64,000 nt of DNA, taken from Rhodococcus gordoniae. GTDB lineage: Bacteria > Actinomycetota > Actinomycetes > Mycobacteriales > Mycobacteriaceae. Under the pieces are notes generated by a model that saw nothing but the letters and a program-made list of their open reading frames with translations, ran no database searches and was not told the origin of the DNA. Shown here piece by piece: positions 53,492 to 61,816 of the stretch. The number at the start of each line of letters is the position of its first letter. Position 1 is the first letter of the stretch. Both the position numbers and the translations under genes were made by a program. The stretch spans positions 1 to 64,000 of the forward strand of contig NZ_LPZN01000051.1 in the NCBI RefSeq assembly GCF_001646655.1, given 5' to 3'.

Positions 53492-53948
53492 CCGGTCACC
53501 CGAAGCGCAACCGGCCGAGGGCCCTTCGGGGCGGTGGGAGCTGTCCGCCACGACGAGTGAAGGCACCCTCGACCGGATCATGGATCTGGTCGCCGAGATG
53601 TTCGCCGCCGAGGAGCTCGACGATTCGGATCGCATGCAGTTCGAGATCGCGGTCGCCGAGATCGGCGCGAACATCATCGAGCATGCCGGCCGGGGAGACG
53701 CGGTCTCGGTGGCGCTGACCCTGGAACTCCATCCGGATCGTCTCGAGGCCGTGTTCGTCGACGACGGCGCCCCGGCCCGGGTGGATCTGCGTTCGGTCGA
53801 GCTCCCCGACGCACTCGCCGAACGCGGCCGAGGGCTCGCCATCGCCCTCGCCGCGCTCGACGAACTCCGGTACCGCCGTCAGGCGGGCATCAATCGCTGG
53901 ACACTCGTCTGTTATCGATCCGAGGGGTCAGGGCAAGCCGACCAGTAG
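53481..53948 (+). CDS. RsbW-type serine kinase / anti-sigma factor
   Basis: 155 residues with a GHKL ATPase fold: N-box in FEIAVAEIGANIIEHA, G1 in FVDDGAPARVD, G2 in AERGRGLAIAL. It should phosphorylate the STAS protein and hold a partner. No sigma factor gene is nearby. The start is inside the STAS gene (11-base overlap). Its 3' end overlaps the molybdoenzyme gene tail by 21 bases. Confidence 0.9.
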   Translation: MATDRSPEAQPAEGPSGRWELSATTSEGTLDRIMDLVAEMFAAEELDDSDRMQFEIAVAEIGANIIEHAGRGDAVSVALTLELHPDRLEAVFVDDGAPARVDLRSVELPDALAERGRGLAIALAALDELRYRRQAGINRWTLVCYRSEGSGQADQ

Positions 53949-56051
53949 GTCGTCGAGCCGGGCGGGCAGGTGCCGCACCCGCACCCCGGTCGCGTGCCAC
54001 AGGGCGTTGACGACCGCGGCGGCGCTGCCGACGATCCCGATCTCACCGATCCCCCGCGAACCCATCGGCGTGGCGTGCAGATCTTCGTCGTCGAGCCACT
54101 CCGCTTCGATCCCACGGATGTCCGCGTGGGTCGGCACGTGGTATTCGGACAGGTCGTGGTTGACGACGTGCCCGAAGCGCGCGTCGCGGATGCTCTCCTC
54201 GAACAAGGCCATCGAGATCCCGAACGACATCCCCCCGATGAACTGCGAACGTGCCGTCCGCGGATTGATCACCCGTCCCACGGAGAACAGGCCGAACATC
54301 CGGGGCACCCGGATCTCCCCGGTGTCGGCGTCGACGTGTACTTCGGCGAAGTGCGCGCCGAAGGACTGCGCGGTGTAGTGCTCGAGTTCGCGGTTCTCGG
54401 CTGCCGACGCGGACAGCTCCGCGCCCACCGGCGGGTCGCCACCGAAGCGCTTGCCGAATCGCTCTGCGGCCGTGACGATCGCGGTGCCCCAGGACGAGGT
54501 ACCCGAGGAGCCACCGGCCACGGTGCCGTGGGGCAGCGCGCTGTCGCCGATCTCGAGGTCCACGTCCTCGGGCCGGCATCCGAGGGCGTCGGCGGCGATG
54601 AGCGTCAGCGCCGTCCACGCACCGGTGCCGAGGTCGGTCGCTCCGATGCGGACGGAGTAGCGGCCCTCCCCCAGATGCCGGATGTGTGCCTCCGAACCGG
54701 GATTGACCATGTGCGGATAGGTCGCGACCGCCACGCCGGTACCGATGAGCGTGGTGCCTCGCCGACGGGTGCCGGGTTCGCGATCCGACGGATTCCATCC
54801 GAATCGCTGTGCCCCCTCGCGGAGACATTCGACGAGACGCCGCGACGACCACGGCTTCCCCGTCTCGGGATCGGCCTCGGGTTCGTTGCGGATGCGCAGT
54901 TCGATCGGGTCGATGCCGAGTTCGGCGGCGAGTTCGTCCATCGCGACCTCACCGGCGAACATGCCGGGGGCCTCACCGGGAGCGCGCATCCAGAAGGGCG
55001 CCGGGACGTCGAGTGTGATCGCGCGGTGGGATGTACGGACGTTGTCCACGGCATAGAGATTGCGCAACGGCACCGCCGCCTGTTCGACGAACTCGGTGAC
55101 CCGGGACGACTGTGCGAACACCTCGTGCACCAGGCCGGTGACCCTGCCGTCGCGGTCGGCCGCGAGCCGGACCCGCGACGCCGTCGGCGACCGGTAGCCG
55201 ACATAGGCGAACATGTCCGGCCGGGAAACCGCGAACTTGACCGCCCTCCCGGGGAGGGCCCGTGCTGCCAATCCGCCGAGCACGTCGTGCGCGTGGGGGC
55301 CACCCTTCGAGCCGAATCCCCCACCGATGTACGGACAGACCACCCGCATCCGGTCGGCGTCCAGGCCGAACACCGGGGCGAGGGTCTCGACAACACCGTG
55401 CGGGTGCTGCGTCGAGGTGTACAGGGTCAGGGTGTACGCATCGGCCGTACCGTTCGACGGAACCACGTCGCTCCGCCACACTGCAACGACGGTGTGCGGT
55501 TCGAGCGGGTTGTTGTGCTCCTCGGGTGTGGAATACCACTGGTCGACCACAGTGTCGGCACGGGCGAACGCAGCGTCGACATCGCCCCGCTCGGAATCGG
55601 GCTCGTAGCCACCGTTGACCGTCTCGGGCGTGTAGGCATCGGGATGGTCGGCGCGGAAGAGGGCGTCGTGTGGTTCCTCGCTGTATTCGACCTCCAGCAG
55701 AGAGCATGCCTCGCGGGCGATCTCGAGACTCTCCGCGACGACCGCTCCGATGATCTGCCCTCGGTACAGCACGTCGGGTGTCTGCAGGACGGAATACTCG
55801 CCTTCGGCCTCGTCGGTGAGCCTCGGAGCGTTCCAGGGCGTGAGCACCTTCAGCACCCCGGGTACCGCTTCGGCGGCGGCCGTGTCGATCCGGTCGACCC
55901 GACCCCGGGCGACGGTGGAGGTGAGCGGCACGAGGAAGACCGGATCGTCGACCGGGTGCTCGTAGGCGTACGGCGCCGTCCCGGCGACCTTCGCCGGTCC
56001 GTCGATTCGCGCGGTGGAGCGTCCGCCCGCTCGGATCGGCTCGGGGCTCAT
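53928..56051 (-). CDS. paoC: Molybdenum aldehyde oxidoreductase large subunit (PaoC/YagR-like)
   Basis: 707 residues, xanthine-oxidase family. It binds the molybdopterin cytosine dinucleotide cofactor. Motifs: GGGFGSKGGPHAHD, APFWMRAPGEAPG, GTSSWGTAIVTAAERFG and, near the C-terminus, RGIGEIGIVGSAAAVVNAL with the catalytic glutamate. It oxidises aldehydes to acids. ATGA overlap with the FAD subunit gene; no dedicated XdhC-like maturase gene is adjacent. Confidence 0.92.
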   Translation of the reverse strand: MSPEPIRAGGRSTARIDGPAKVAGTAPYAYEHPVDDPVFLVPLTSTVARGRVDRIDTAAAEAVPGVLKVLTPWNAPRLTDEAEGEYSVLQTPDVLYRGQIIGAVVAESLEIAREACSLLEVEYSEEPHDALFRADHPDAYTPETVNGGYEPDSERGDVDAAFARADTVVDQWYSTPEEHNNPLEPHTVVAVWRSDVVPSNGTADAYTLTLYTSTQHPHGVVETLAPVFGLDADRMRVVCPYIGGGFGSKGGPHAHDVLGGLAARALPGRAVKFAVSRPDMFAYVGYRSPTASRVRLAADRDGRVTGLVHEVFAQSSRVTEFVEQAAVPLRNLYAVDNVRTSHRAITLDVPAPFWMRAPGEAPGMFAGEVAMDELAAELGIDPIELRIRNEPEADPETGKPWSSRRLVECLREGAQRFGWNPSDREPGTRRRGTTLIGTGVAVATYPHMVNPGSEAHIRHLGEGRYSVRIGATDLGTGAWTALTLIAADALGCRPEDVDLEIGDSALPHGTVAGGSSGTSSWGTAIVTAAERFGKRFGGDPPVGAELSASAAENRELEHYTAQSFGAHFAEVHVDADTGEIRVPRMFGLFSVGRVINPRTARSQFIGGMSFGISMALFEESIRDARFGHVVNHDLSEYHVPTHADIRGIEAEWLDDEDLHATPMGSRGIGEIGIVGSAAAVVNALWHATGVRVRHLPARLDDLLVGLP

Positions 56052-57049
56052 GCGGATTCACCTCGTTCCCGTCGTTCGTCGAGTTCGCGCAGGGTCGCCA
56101 CCACGGTTCGGCGCAGCAACGGGATCTTGTAGGCGTTGCCGTCGAGGGGGCTCGCGCCGGCGAGTTCGGCCTCGGCCGCGGCGGCGAAGACCTCGCCGGA
56201 GGGCTGCTGCCCGAGAAGTGCGGCTTCCGCTCGATGCGCCCGCCACGGACGGTGCGCCACCCCTCCGAACGCGAGGCGGCAACCGGTGATCGTCCCGTCC
56301 GCCACGGTCATCTCGGCCGCCACCGAGACCAGCGCGAAGGCGTAGGACGCACGGTCGCGCACCTTGCGGTAGGTGGACAGCGAACTCTGCGATGCCGGGA
56401 TCCGCACGCCGACGACGAGGTCGTCGCGTTCGAGCACGGTGTCGCGCTCGGGAGTGCCGCCGGGAAGCCGGTAGAAGTCCTCCACCGCGATCGCACGTTC
56501 ACCGTCCGGGCCGAGAACGAGGACTTCGGCGTCGAGCGCGAGCAAGGCGACCGCCATGTCGGACGGGTGGGTGGCCACACAGTGCTCCGACGCACCGAGT
56601 ATCGCGTGGTAGCGGGTATATCCGCCGATGGCGGAGCAACCGGTGCCGGGTTCGCGCTTGTTGCAGGGGGTGGTCACATCCCGGAAGTACGAGCAGCGCG
56701 TGCGCTGGAGCAGGTTGCCGCCGGTGGTCGCGGTGTTCCGGAGTTGGGGCGAGGCACCGGACAGCAGTGCGCGCGACAGCATCGGATAGTTGCGCCGCAC
56801 GAACGGATGGGCGGCGAGGTCGCTGTTGCGGACGTTGGCACCCACCCGGATTCCTCCGTCCGCCGACTCCGCGACGGTGTCGAGAGGCAGATGCGAGACG
56901 TCGACGAGGAGCTCGGGGGTCGCGACGCCGAGTTTGAGATGGTCGACCAGATTCGTTCCGCCCGCGAGGAAGACCGCGCCCGGGTTCTCGTGCACGACGG
57001 CGACCGCAGCGGCGGGATCGGCCGGTCGCTCGTACCGGAGGGAGCTCAC
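56048..57049 (-). CDS. paoB: Aldehyde oxidoreductase FAD-binding subunit (PaoB-like)
   Basis: 333 residues. FAD-binding motifs AVFLAGGTNLVDHLKLGV and ATTGGNLLQRTRC. The segment CSYFRDVTTPCNKREPGTGC carries the four cysteines that hold the extra 4Fe-4S cluster found in E. coli PaoB. C-terminal CO-dehydrogenase flavoprotein domain. Coupled by ATGA overlaps on both sides. Confidence 0.93.
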   Translation of the reverse strand: MSSLRYERPADPAAAVAVVHENPGAVFLAGGTNLVDHLKLGVATPELLVDVSHLPLDTVAESADGGIRVGANVRNSDLAAHPFVRRNYPMLSRALLSGASPQLRNTATTGGNLLQRTRCSYFRDVTTPCNKREPGTGCSAIGGYTRYHAILGASEHCVATHPSDMAVALLALDAEVLVLGPDGERAIAVEDFYRLPGGTPERDTVLERDDLVVGVRIPASQSSLSTYRKVRDRASYAFALVSVAAEMTVADGTITGCRLAFGGVAHRPWRAHRAEAALLGQQPSGEVFAAAAEAELAGASPLDGNAYKIPLLRRTVVATLRELDERRERGESA

Positions 57050-57618
57050 CGTGTGTCCTCCCTACCGACTCGACTGTCTCCGCTCGCGACGGTGCGGATC
57101 GCCGCGACGATGTTGGGATAGGCGGCGCAGCGGCACAGATTGCCGCTCATGCGTTCGCGGATCTCGTCGTCGTCGAGGTCCGGCGCGTGCTCGAGGTCCG
57201 CCGTGACGTGGCTCGGTGCCCCGTCGGCGAATTCGTCGAGCATCCCCACAGCGGAGCAGATCTGGCCGGGAGTGCAGTAGCCGCACTGGAAGGCGTCGTC
57301 CTCGATGAACTGTGCCTGGAGGGGGTGCAGTTCCCCGTCGGCGAGTCCGGCGGCGGTGACGATCTCGGCGCCGTCGTGCGAGACGGCGAGGGCAAGGCAC
57401 GAGAGGGCACGACGGCCGTCGATCAGCACGGTGCATGCTCCGCACTGACCGAGATCGCAGCCCTTCTTCGGGGAGGTGATCCCGAGTCGGTCGCGCAGCG
57501 CGTCGAGCACGGTGGTGCGGACGTCGATCGGGACGCGACGCTCCACCCCGTCGACGTGAAGAACGATGTCGAGATCGGGTCGGTGGCCGGTATCGGTTCT
57601 CGTGTCCCCGGTTGTCAT
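57046..57618 (-). CDS. paoA: Aldehyde oxidoreductase 2Fe-2S subunit (PaoA-like)
   Basis: 190 residues. Two iron-sulfur domains: plant-type (KGCDLGQCGACTVLIDG, plus a later cysteine in ALSC) and the C-terminal pair (FQCGYCTPGQICSAVG, GNLCRCAAYPNI). Unlike E. coli PaoA, no Tat signal precedes it, so the enzyme is probably cytoplasmic. GGAGG sits 7 bases before the ATG at 57618. First gene of the operon. Confidence 0.94.
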   Translation of the reverse strand: MTTGDTRTDTGHRPDLDIVLHVDGVERRVPIDVRTTVLDALRDRLGITSPKKGCDLGQCGACTVLIDGRRALSCLALAVSHDGAEIVTAAGLADGELHPLQAQFIEDDAFQCGYCTPGQICSAVGMLDEFADGAPSHVTADLEHAPDLDDDEIRERMSGNLCRCAAYPNIVAAIRTVASGDSRVGREDTR

Positions 57619-57734
57619 GGGCAAACCTCCGAACGGTGGGCTGTGTTCGGGGCATTCCCGCTGCAGGCCGCATCGAACCGTCGAGAACACGACGCGCCGA
57701 ACTTCCGGCGGTGCGACGGACCCGCAGAGACGCG

Positions 57735-57783
57735 GACACCCGCGGTGCCGGAGACCTCGGGAGTCTCCGGCACCGCGGGTGTC
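57735..57783. terminator. 21-bp perfect hairpin after the FMN reductase gene
   Basis: Two 21-base arms (57735-57755 and 57763-57783; arm begins GACACCCGCGG) pair without mismatch around a 7-base loop. It lies 36 bases beyond the FMN reductase stop and 117 bases before the paoA start, separating the two operons. Confidence 0.8.
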
Positions 57784-57819
57784 GGGGTCGGTCGGCCCGC
57801 CGGAGGGCGGACGTTCCGA

Positions 57820-58377
57820 TCAGGCGTTCGCGAGCACCTTGGTGGCGTCGGCGAGTGCAGCGACGACCGCAGCGACCTGCTGCGCGGTCTCGGCGTGCTC
57901 CTTGGCGTGGACGCCGGAGAACTTACCGAAGGTCTCACCGACGGACAGCGAACCGCCGTCGACGATCGTGCCGCCGGCGATTCCGACGGTCTTGACCGTG
58001 TCCTCGAGGGCCCACTTCGCGGCGTTCCGGCTGGGCGACTGACTGACGACGGCGACGGGCTTGCCGCTCAGCGCGCCGGCCCCGTAGGGACGGGACAGCC
58101 AGTCGACGGCGTTCTTGAGCACCGCGGAGACGGTGCCGTTGTACTCGGGCGTGACGATCAGCAGCGCATCGGCGTCGGCGGCAGCGTCACGCAGGGCCAC
58201 GGCAGCAGCGGGAGCCGCATCGCCGTCGAGGTCCTCGTTGTAGAAGGGAACGTCGGCGAGGCCCTCGTAGAGGGTCACCTCGACGTTCTCGGCGGCGGTC
58301 TCGGCGGCGGTCTCGGCGAGCTGTCGGGAGACGGAGCCGTCGCGCAGGCTGCCGACGAGGGCGAGAACTCGGGTCAT
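57820..58377 (-). CDS. NAD(P)H-dependent FMN reductase
   Basis: 185 residues, flavodoxin-like fold. FMN-binding loop LVGSLRDGSVSRQLA and the family motif TPEYNGTVSAVLKNAVDWLSR are present. It reduces FMN, quinones or azo compounds. GAGG precedes the ATG. It is divergent from a TetR gene with a palindrome in between, so it is probably the repressed target and responds to an electrophile or quinone signal. Confidence 0.92.
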   Translation of the reverse strand: MTRVLALVGSLRDGSVSRQLAETAAETAAENVEVTLYEGLADVPFYNEDLDGDAAPAAAVALRDAAADADALLIVTPEYNGTVSAVLKNAVDWLSRPYGAGALSGKPVAVVSQSPSRNAAKWALEDTVKTVGIAGGTIVDGGSLSVGETFGKFSGVHAKEHAETAQQVAAVVAALADATKVLANA

Positions 58378-58420
58378 GGGAACATCCTCGGGTCGAAGTG
58401 GTTGACTACGCAATGTTAAA

Positions 58421-58434
58421 CGGACCGCGGTCCG
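58421..58434. promoter_or_regulatory. Palindromic operator between the FMN reductase and TetR genes
   Basis: CGGACCGCGGTCCG is a perfect 14-base palindrome, extended to AAACGGACCGCGGTCCGCTT with near symmetry. It sits 44 bases before the reductase start and 33 before the TetR start, as expected for a shared TetR-family operator. Confidence 0.65.
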
Positions 58435-58466
58435 CTTTATTCCCCGCCCCGCTAGTGTGTGACCTT

Positions 58467-59150
58467 GTGAACACCCGCCCCCTCCCGCACGCGGACGGTC
58501 GAGCACTGCCCCTGGCGAACGATCGGGTGCTGCCCCTGGCGGAGGAGCAACTCTCCGAACGGGGTGACGCTGCGCGTAACCGGTCCCGCCTCCTCGACGC
58601 CGCCACCCTGCTCGTCGCCGAACGCGGCGTCGACGCCGTGACGATGGATGCCGTCGCAGCGCGTGCCGGGGTCGGTAAGGGCACCGTCTTCCGCAGGTTC
58701 GGTTCCCGCGCCGGCCTCGTCCGCGCACTGCTCGACCACAGCGAGCGCGAGTTCCAGCACGGTTTCCTGTTCGGCCCGCCGCCGCTCGGCCCGGACGCCG
58801 AACCCCTCGACCGGCTGATCGCCTTCGGCCGTGCCCGCATCGAACTCGTCGAGGTACAGGGCGAACTTCTCCGCGCAGCCGAGGCCGCCGGGGATTCCCA
58901 CTACTCCGCCCCCGCCCACCTGGTCTCGCTCGCCCACGTCGACGCCCTGCTGCGCGCCGCCGACGTCGGCGGCGACACCCGATTGCTGGCGACCTCGCTG
59001 GTGGCGTCGCTCGAGGCGACGCTCGTACTCCACCAGTGGCGCGAACTCGGCTACCCGCTGCGCCGACTCGCCGACAACTGGGCCGAACTGGCACACCGCG
59101 TCGTCACGGGCCGAGGTAGCCGCAAATCCGGGTCGAGCGCCGTACCGTAA
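58467..59150 (+). CDS. TetR-family transcriptional regulator
   Basis: 227 residues. The N-terminal helix-turn-helix is LLDAATLLVAERGVDAVTMD followed by VAARAGVGKGTVFRRFGSR. The ligand domain is of the common TetR_C type. GTG start at 58467 (VNTRPLPHADG), with TAGTGT ending 8 bases before it, suggesting leaderless translation; longer in-frame starts would cover the operator. It probably represses itself and the divergent FMN reductase. Confidence 0.92.
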   Translation: MNTRPLPHADGRALPLANDRVLPLAEEQLSERGDAARNRSRLLDAATLLVAERGVDAVTMDAVAARAGVGKGTVFRRFGSRAGLVRALLDHSEREFQHGFLFGPPPLGPDAEPLDRLIAFGRARIELVEVQGELLRAAEAAGDSHYSAPAHLVSLAHVDALLRAADVGGDTRLLATSLVASLEATLVLHQWRELGYPLRRLADNWAELAHRVVTGRGSRKSGSSAVP

Positions 59151-59154
59151 CGGC

Positions 59155-59943
59155 ATGTCTCGTACATTCCGGGTATGCGCGCTGGTCTGCCTGGCTGCCG
59201 TGGCCGCCGCGTGCAGCACCGAGCCGGATCCGGCCGGCAACTCCGCAGACGACCTCACCGGTCGCACCTTCGTGTCGACGAACGTGACGGGCACCCAGAT
59301 CCCCGGCGACGGACCGCTGGTGGTCGCGTTCCCGGAGGACGGACGCATCTCGGCGACCGCCGGATGCAATCGCTTCGTCGGCGGCGTGGACCTGTCCGAC
59401 GGCACGGTGAAGACATCGGACCTCGCGAGCACGATGATGGCCTGCCCACCCGAGCGAGAGAGCGCCGACGCCTGGCTCACCGCCCTGTTCGGAGCGGAAC
59501 CCCGCTGGTCGCTCGACGGGAACTCCGTCACCCTGACCGGCGACGACATCACCGTCTCCCTCGAGGACGAGAAGGTCGTCGACCCCGACCGTCCGATCGC
59601 CGGCACCGAATGGGTCGTGACGTCGCTGCGCACCGCCGACGCCGTGACCACCTCGACGGCACTGGAGAACGCTGCGCCGACGCTCGTGTTCTCCGAGGAC
59701 GGCACCGTCACCGGCAACACGGGCTGCAACGAGTTCGGCGGCACCGCGGAAGTCGGTGACGACGTCGTCCTGTTCGAACCGCTCACCATGACCCGCGCCG
59801 CCTGTGCCGACCCCGAGGTCACCACCATCGAGACACATATCCTCGAGGTGCTCGCAGGTGAGACCACCTACAGCATCGAGGGTTCGTCGATGACGCTCAC
59901 CGCGCCGAACGGCACCGACGGACTGGAGTTCACGGCCCGCTGA
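59155..59943 (+). CDS. Lipoprotein with two META (HslJ-like) domains
   Basis: 262 residues. Lipobox AAAC near residue 21. First META domain about residues 38-140 (FVSTNVTG, TAGCNRFVGG, STMMACPPERESAD); second about 147-260 (EWVVTSLRTAD, NTGCNEFGGTAEVG, MTRAACADPEVTT). META domains occur in heat- or novobiocin-response lipoproteins; function here is unknown. The gene begins 4 bases after the TetR stop. Confidence 0.88.
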   Translation: MSRTFRVCALVCLAAVAAACSTEPDPAGNSADDLTGRTFVSTNVTGTQIPGDGPLVVAFPEDGRISATAGCNRFVGGVDLSDGTVKTSDLASTMMACPPERESADAWLTALFGAEPRWSLDGNSVTLTGDDITVSLEDEKVVDPDRPIAGTEWVVTSLRTADAVTTSTALENAAPTLVFSEDGTVTGNTGCNEFGGTAEVGDDVVLFEPLTMTRAACADPEVTTIETHILEVLAGETTYSIEGSSMTLTAPNGTDGLEFTAR

Positions 59944-59958
59944 TCCGTTCTCGGTACC

Positions 59959-60384
59959 GTGAGACGCATGCCGGGAGCAGTCCGCATCGTCGCCGTCCTC
60001 GCTCTGGGGGCGGTACTGTCCGGATGCGGAATCGGAGGATCGCCGTCCGATCCGATCGGCCGCCGCTACGTCTCCACCGAGGTCACGGGTCGGCCGATCC
60101 CCGGGGGCGGCCCGCTGGAATTGTCGTTCCCCGCCCGGGAGCGGCTCGCCGCATCCGCCGGATGCAACCGGTTCACGGGCACCGCCGACCTGTCCGGAGG
60201 ACGGATCCGAGCCGGAACCCTGGCGTCCACGAGGATGGCGTGCCCATCCCCACGCGACGGCGCCGACGACTGGGTACGGACGCTGTTCGCGGGCACACCC
60301 CGGTGGGCTCTCGACGGGGAGGTGCTCACCCTGACCACCGGCGCGGTGACCGTCACCCTCACCGAACGTACGGACGGGCGCTGA
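59959..60384 (+). CDS. Lipoprotein with one META domain
   Basis: 141 residues, lipobox LSGC near residue 23. Its META domain closely tracks the first domain of the preceding protein (YVSTEVTGRPIPGGGP, SAGCNRFTGTADLSGG), pointing to tandem duplication. GTG at 59959 or ATG at 59968 are both possible starts. Confidence 0.85.
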   Translation: MRRMPGAVRIVAVLALGAVLSGCGIGGSPSDPIGRRYVSTEVTGRPIPGGGPLELSFPARERLAASAGCNRFTGTADLSGGRIRAGTLASTRMACPSPRDGADDWVRTLFAGTPRWALDGEVLTLTTGAVTVTLTERTDGR

Positions 60385-60405
60385 GATCGTTCGTCAGCGA
60401 ATCGT

Positions 60406-60954
60406 TCAGTAACGCTCGACGAGCCAGCGGGCGAGTTCCTGCGCGCTGCGGTCGACCTGCTTCGGCCAGTCGAGCGCCGAATCGTCGGCCCGGTCGCTCA
60501 CGTGCTTGACGAGCCGGCACCGCGCGCCCATGCGGCGGGCGGCATAGGCAACCGCGAAGCCCTCCATGTCGACGAGATCGGCGCGCGCGGACAGCGCGTC
60601 GCGGATCTGGGCGTCCGAGACGAACGAATCACCGGTGGCGAGCACGCTGCCGTCACCGTCGTCGATCTGCACGACGTCCTGCACGGGATGACCGAGGCTC
60701 TTCAGGATCTCGCTGCTGATGTCGTGGTTGAGCACGGCGGACGGGAGGAACAGTCCCGAGTGGTGGGTGCGCAACGCGCCGGCAGTCCCGATGTTCACGA
60801 CGAGCGGACGTGCGTCCGCCGGATACGCCGCGAGCGCCGCCGTGACGGCGACCGCCGCGTCCACCTTGCCGATCCCGGTGATCACCGTCTCGTAGCGCTC
60901 GGGCACGTGCGCCGCCTCGGCGCGGGTTGCGGACACGACGAGGATTCCGTTCAC
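60406..60954 (-). CDS. Nucleosidase (MTA/SAH nucleosidase or phosphorylase family)
   Basis: 182 residues, shorter than the usual 230. Family features: GIGKVDAAVAVTAAL, VNIGTAGALRTHHSGL, DMEGFAVAYAARRMG with the nucleoside-binding ME, and VKHVSDRADDSALD with the catalytic aspartate. It should cleave the N-glycosidic bond of a purine nucleoside such as methylthioadenosine. GTG overlaps the kinase stop by 4 bases. Confidence 0.85.
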   Translation of the reverse strand: MNGILVVSATRAEAAHVPERYETVITGIGKVDAAVAVTAALAAYPADARPLVVNIGTAGALRTHHSGLFLPSAVLNHDISSEILKSLGHPVQDVVQIDDGDGSVLATGDSFVSDAQIRDALSARADLVDMEGFAVAYAARRMGARCRLVKHVSDRADDSALDWPKQVDRSAQELARWLVERY

Positions 60955-61751
60955 GTACTGCCTCCGAGTTCGAGGGTCGCGAGTGCCGCCCGGTGCAGCT
61001 CCCGCCCGTACCCGGCACCGTATCCCGCGGCATGGACCGCCAGTGGATGCAGCTGGTGCACGGGCACCCGCCGCTCCCACCCGACGCGCAGCGGATGCGC
61101 CGAGTCGTAGCCTTCGACGACCCGGCCCAGATGCGGGCAGCCGAAGAGCGCGAGCATCGCCGGATCCGTTTCGCGGTGGCCGCCGTGCGCGGCGGGATCG
61201 ATCAGGACCACTCCCTGTGGGGACCACAGCACGTTGCCGTTCCACAGGTCTCCGTGCAGCCGCGCGGGTGGATCGTCGTCGTCGAAGGCTCCCGCCGCGA
61301 CGAGATCGCAGGCGGCGTCGATGTCGCGGCACTGCCGGCCGGTGACGCTCCCGGCGTCGACCGCGATGCGCAGGAAGGGCAGCACCCGTTCGGTGACGTA
61401 GAACGAGCCCCAGGTGTCGTGCACGATGCGGCTCATGGGACGGCGCCCGATGAACAGCTGCCCGTCGTAACCGTCGGGTGCCGCGCCGAAGCCGGCTGCA
61501 CCGGCGTCGTGCATCCGGGCGAGTGCCGCACCGAAGTTCCGGGCGGCCTCGGCGGAGGGAGCCGCCTCGGCGACCCGGTCCAGTTCGATGTGGTGCTCGC
61601 CCACCGACCGCACGGCCGCCACCGGAATACCGGTCTCGGCGAGCCACGCCAGACCGGCCGCCTCGGCACGGAAGAAATCCGGGTGCGCGTGCGGATCGTG
61701 TTTGCGGAAGAGCTCTCCGGTGCTCACGCCGAAGAGTCTGCCCGACCGCAT
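60951..61751 (-). CDS. Fructosamine/ketosamine-3-kinase family protein
   Basis: 266 residues, aminoglycoside-phosphotransferase fold. Catalytic loop LHGDLWNGNVLW and the metal-binding DPAAHGGHRETD are intact. Family members phosphorylate ketosamines to trigger deglycation of damaged proteins or metabolites. GGAGG lies 6 bases before the ATG at 61751. Translationally coupled to the nucleosidase gene. Confidence 0.9.
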   Translation of the reverse strand: MRSGRLFGVSTGELFRKHDPHAHPDFFRAEAAGLAWLAETGIPVAAVRSVGEHHIELDRVAEAAPSAEAARNFGAALARMHDAGAAGFGAAPDGYDGQLFIGRRPMSRIVHDTWGSFYVTERVLPFLRIAVDAGSVTGRQCRDIDAACDLVAAGAFDDDDPPARLHGDLWNGNVLWSPQGVVLIDPAAHGGHRETDPAMLALFGCPHLGRVVEGYDSAHPLRVGWERRVPVHQLHPLAVHAAGYGAGYGRELHRAALATLELGGST

Positions 61752-61803
61752 TCTTCGCCTCCGCCCTCTTCGCTGTTGTATCGCAGCAGTAACGCGGGAA
61801 CGC

Positions 61804-61809
61804 TAGTGT
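61804..61809 (+). promoter_or_regulatory. -10-like element (TAGTGT) of nadE
   Basis: TAGTGT ends 7 bases before the ATG at 61817; no ribosome site is present, so the transcript may be leaderless. No clear -35 is seen. Confidence 0.4.
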
Positions 61810-61816
61810 CGTGCAG

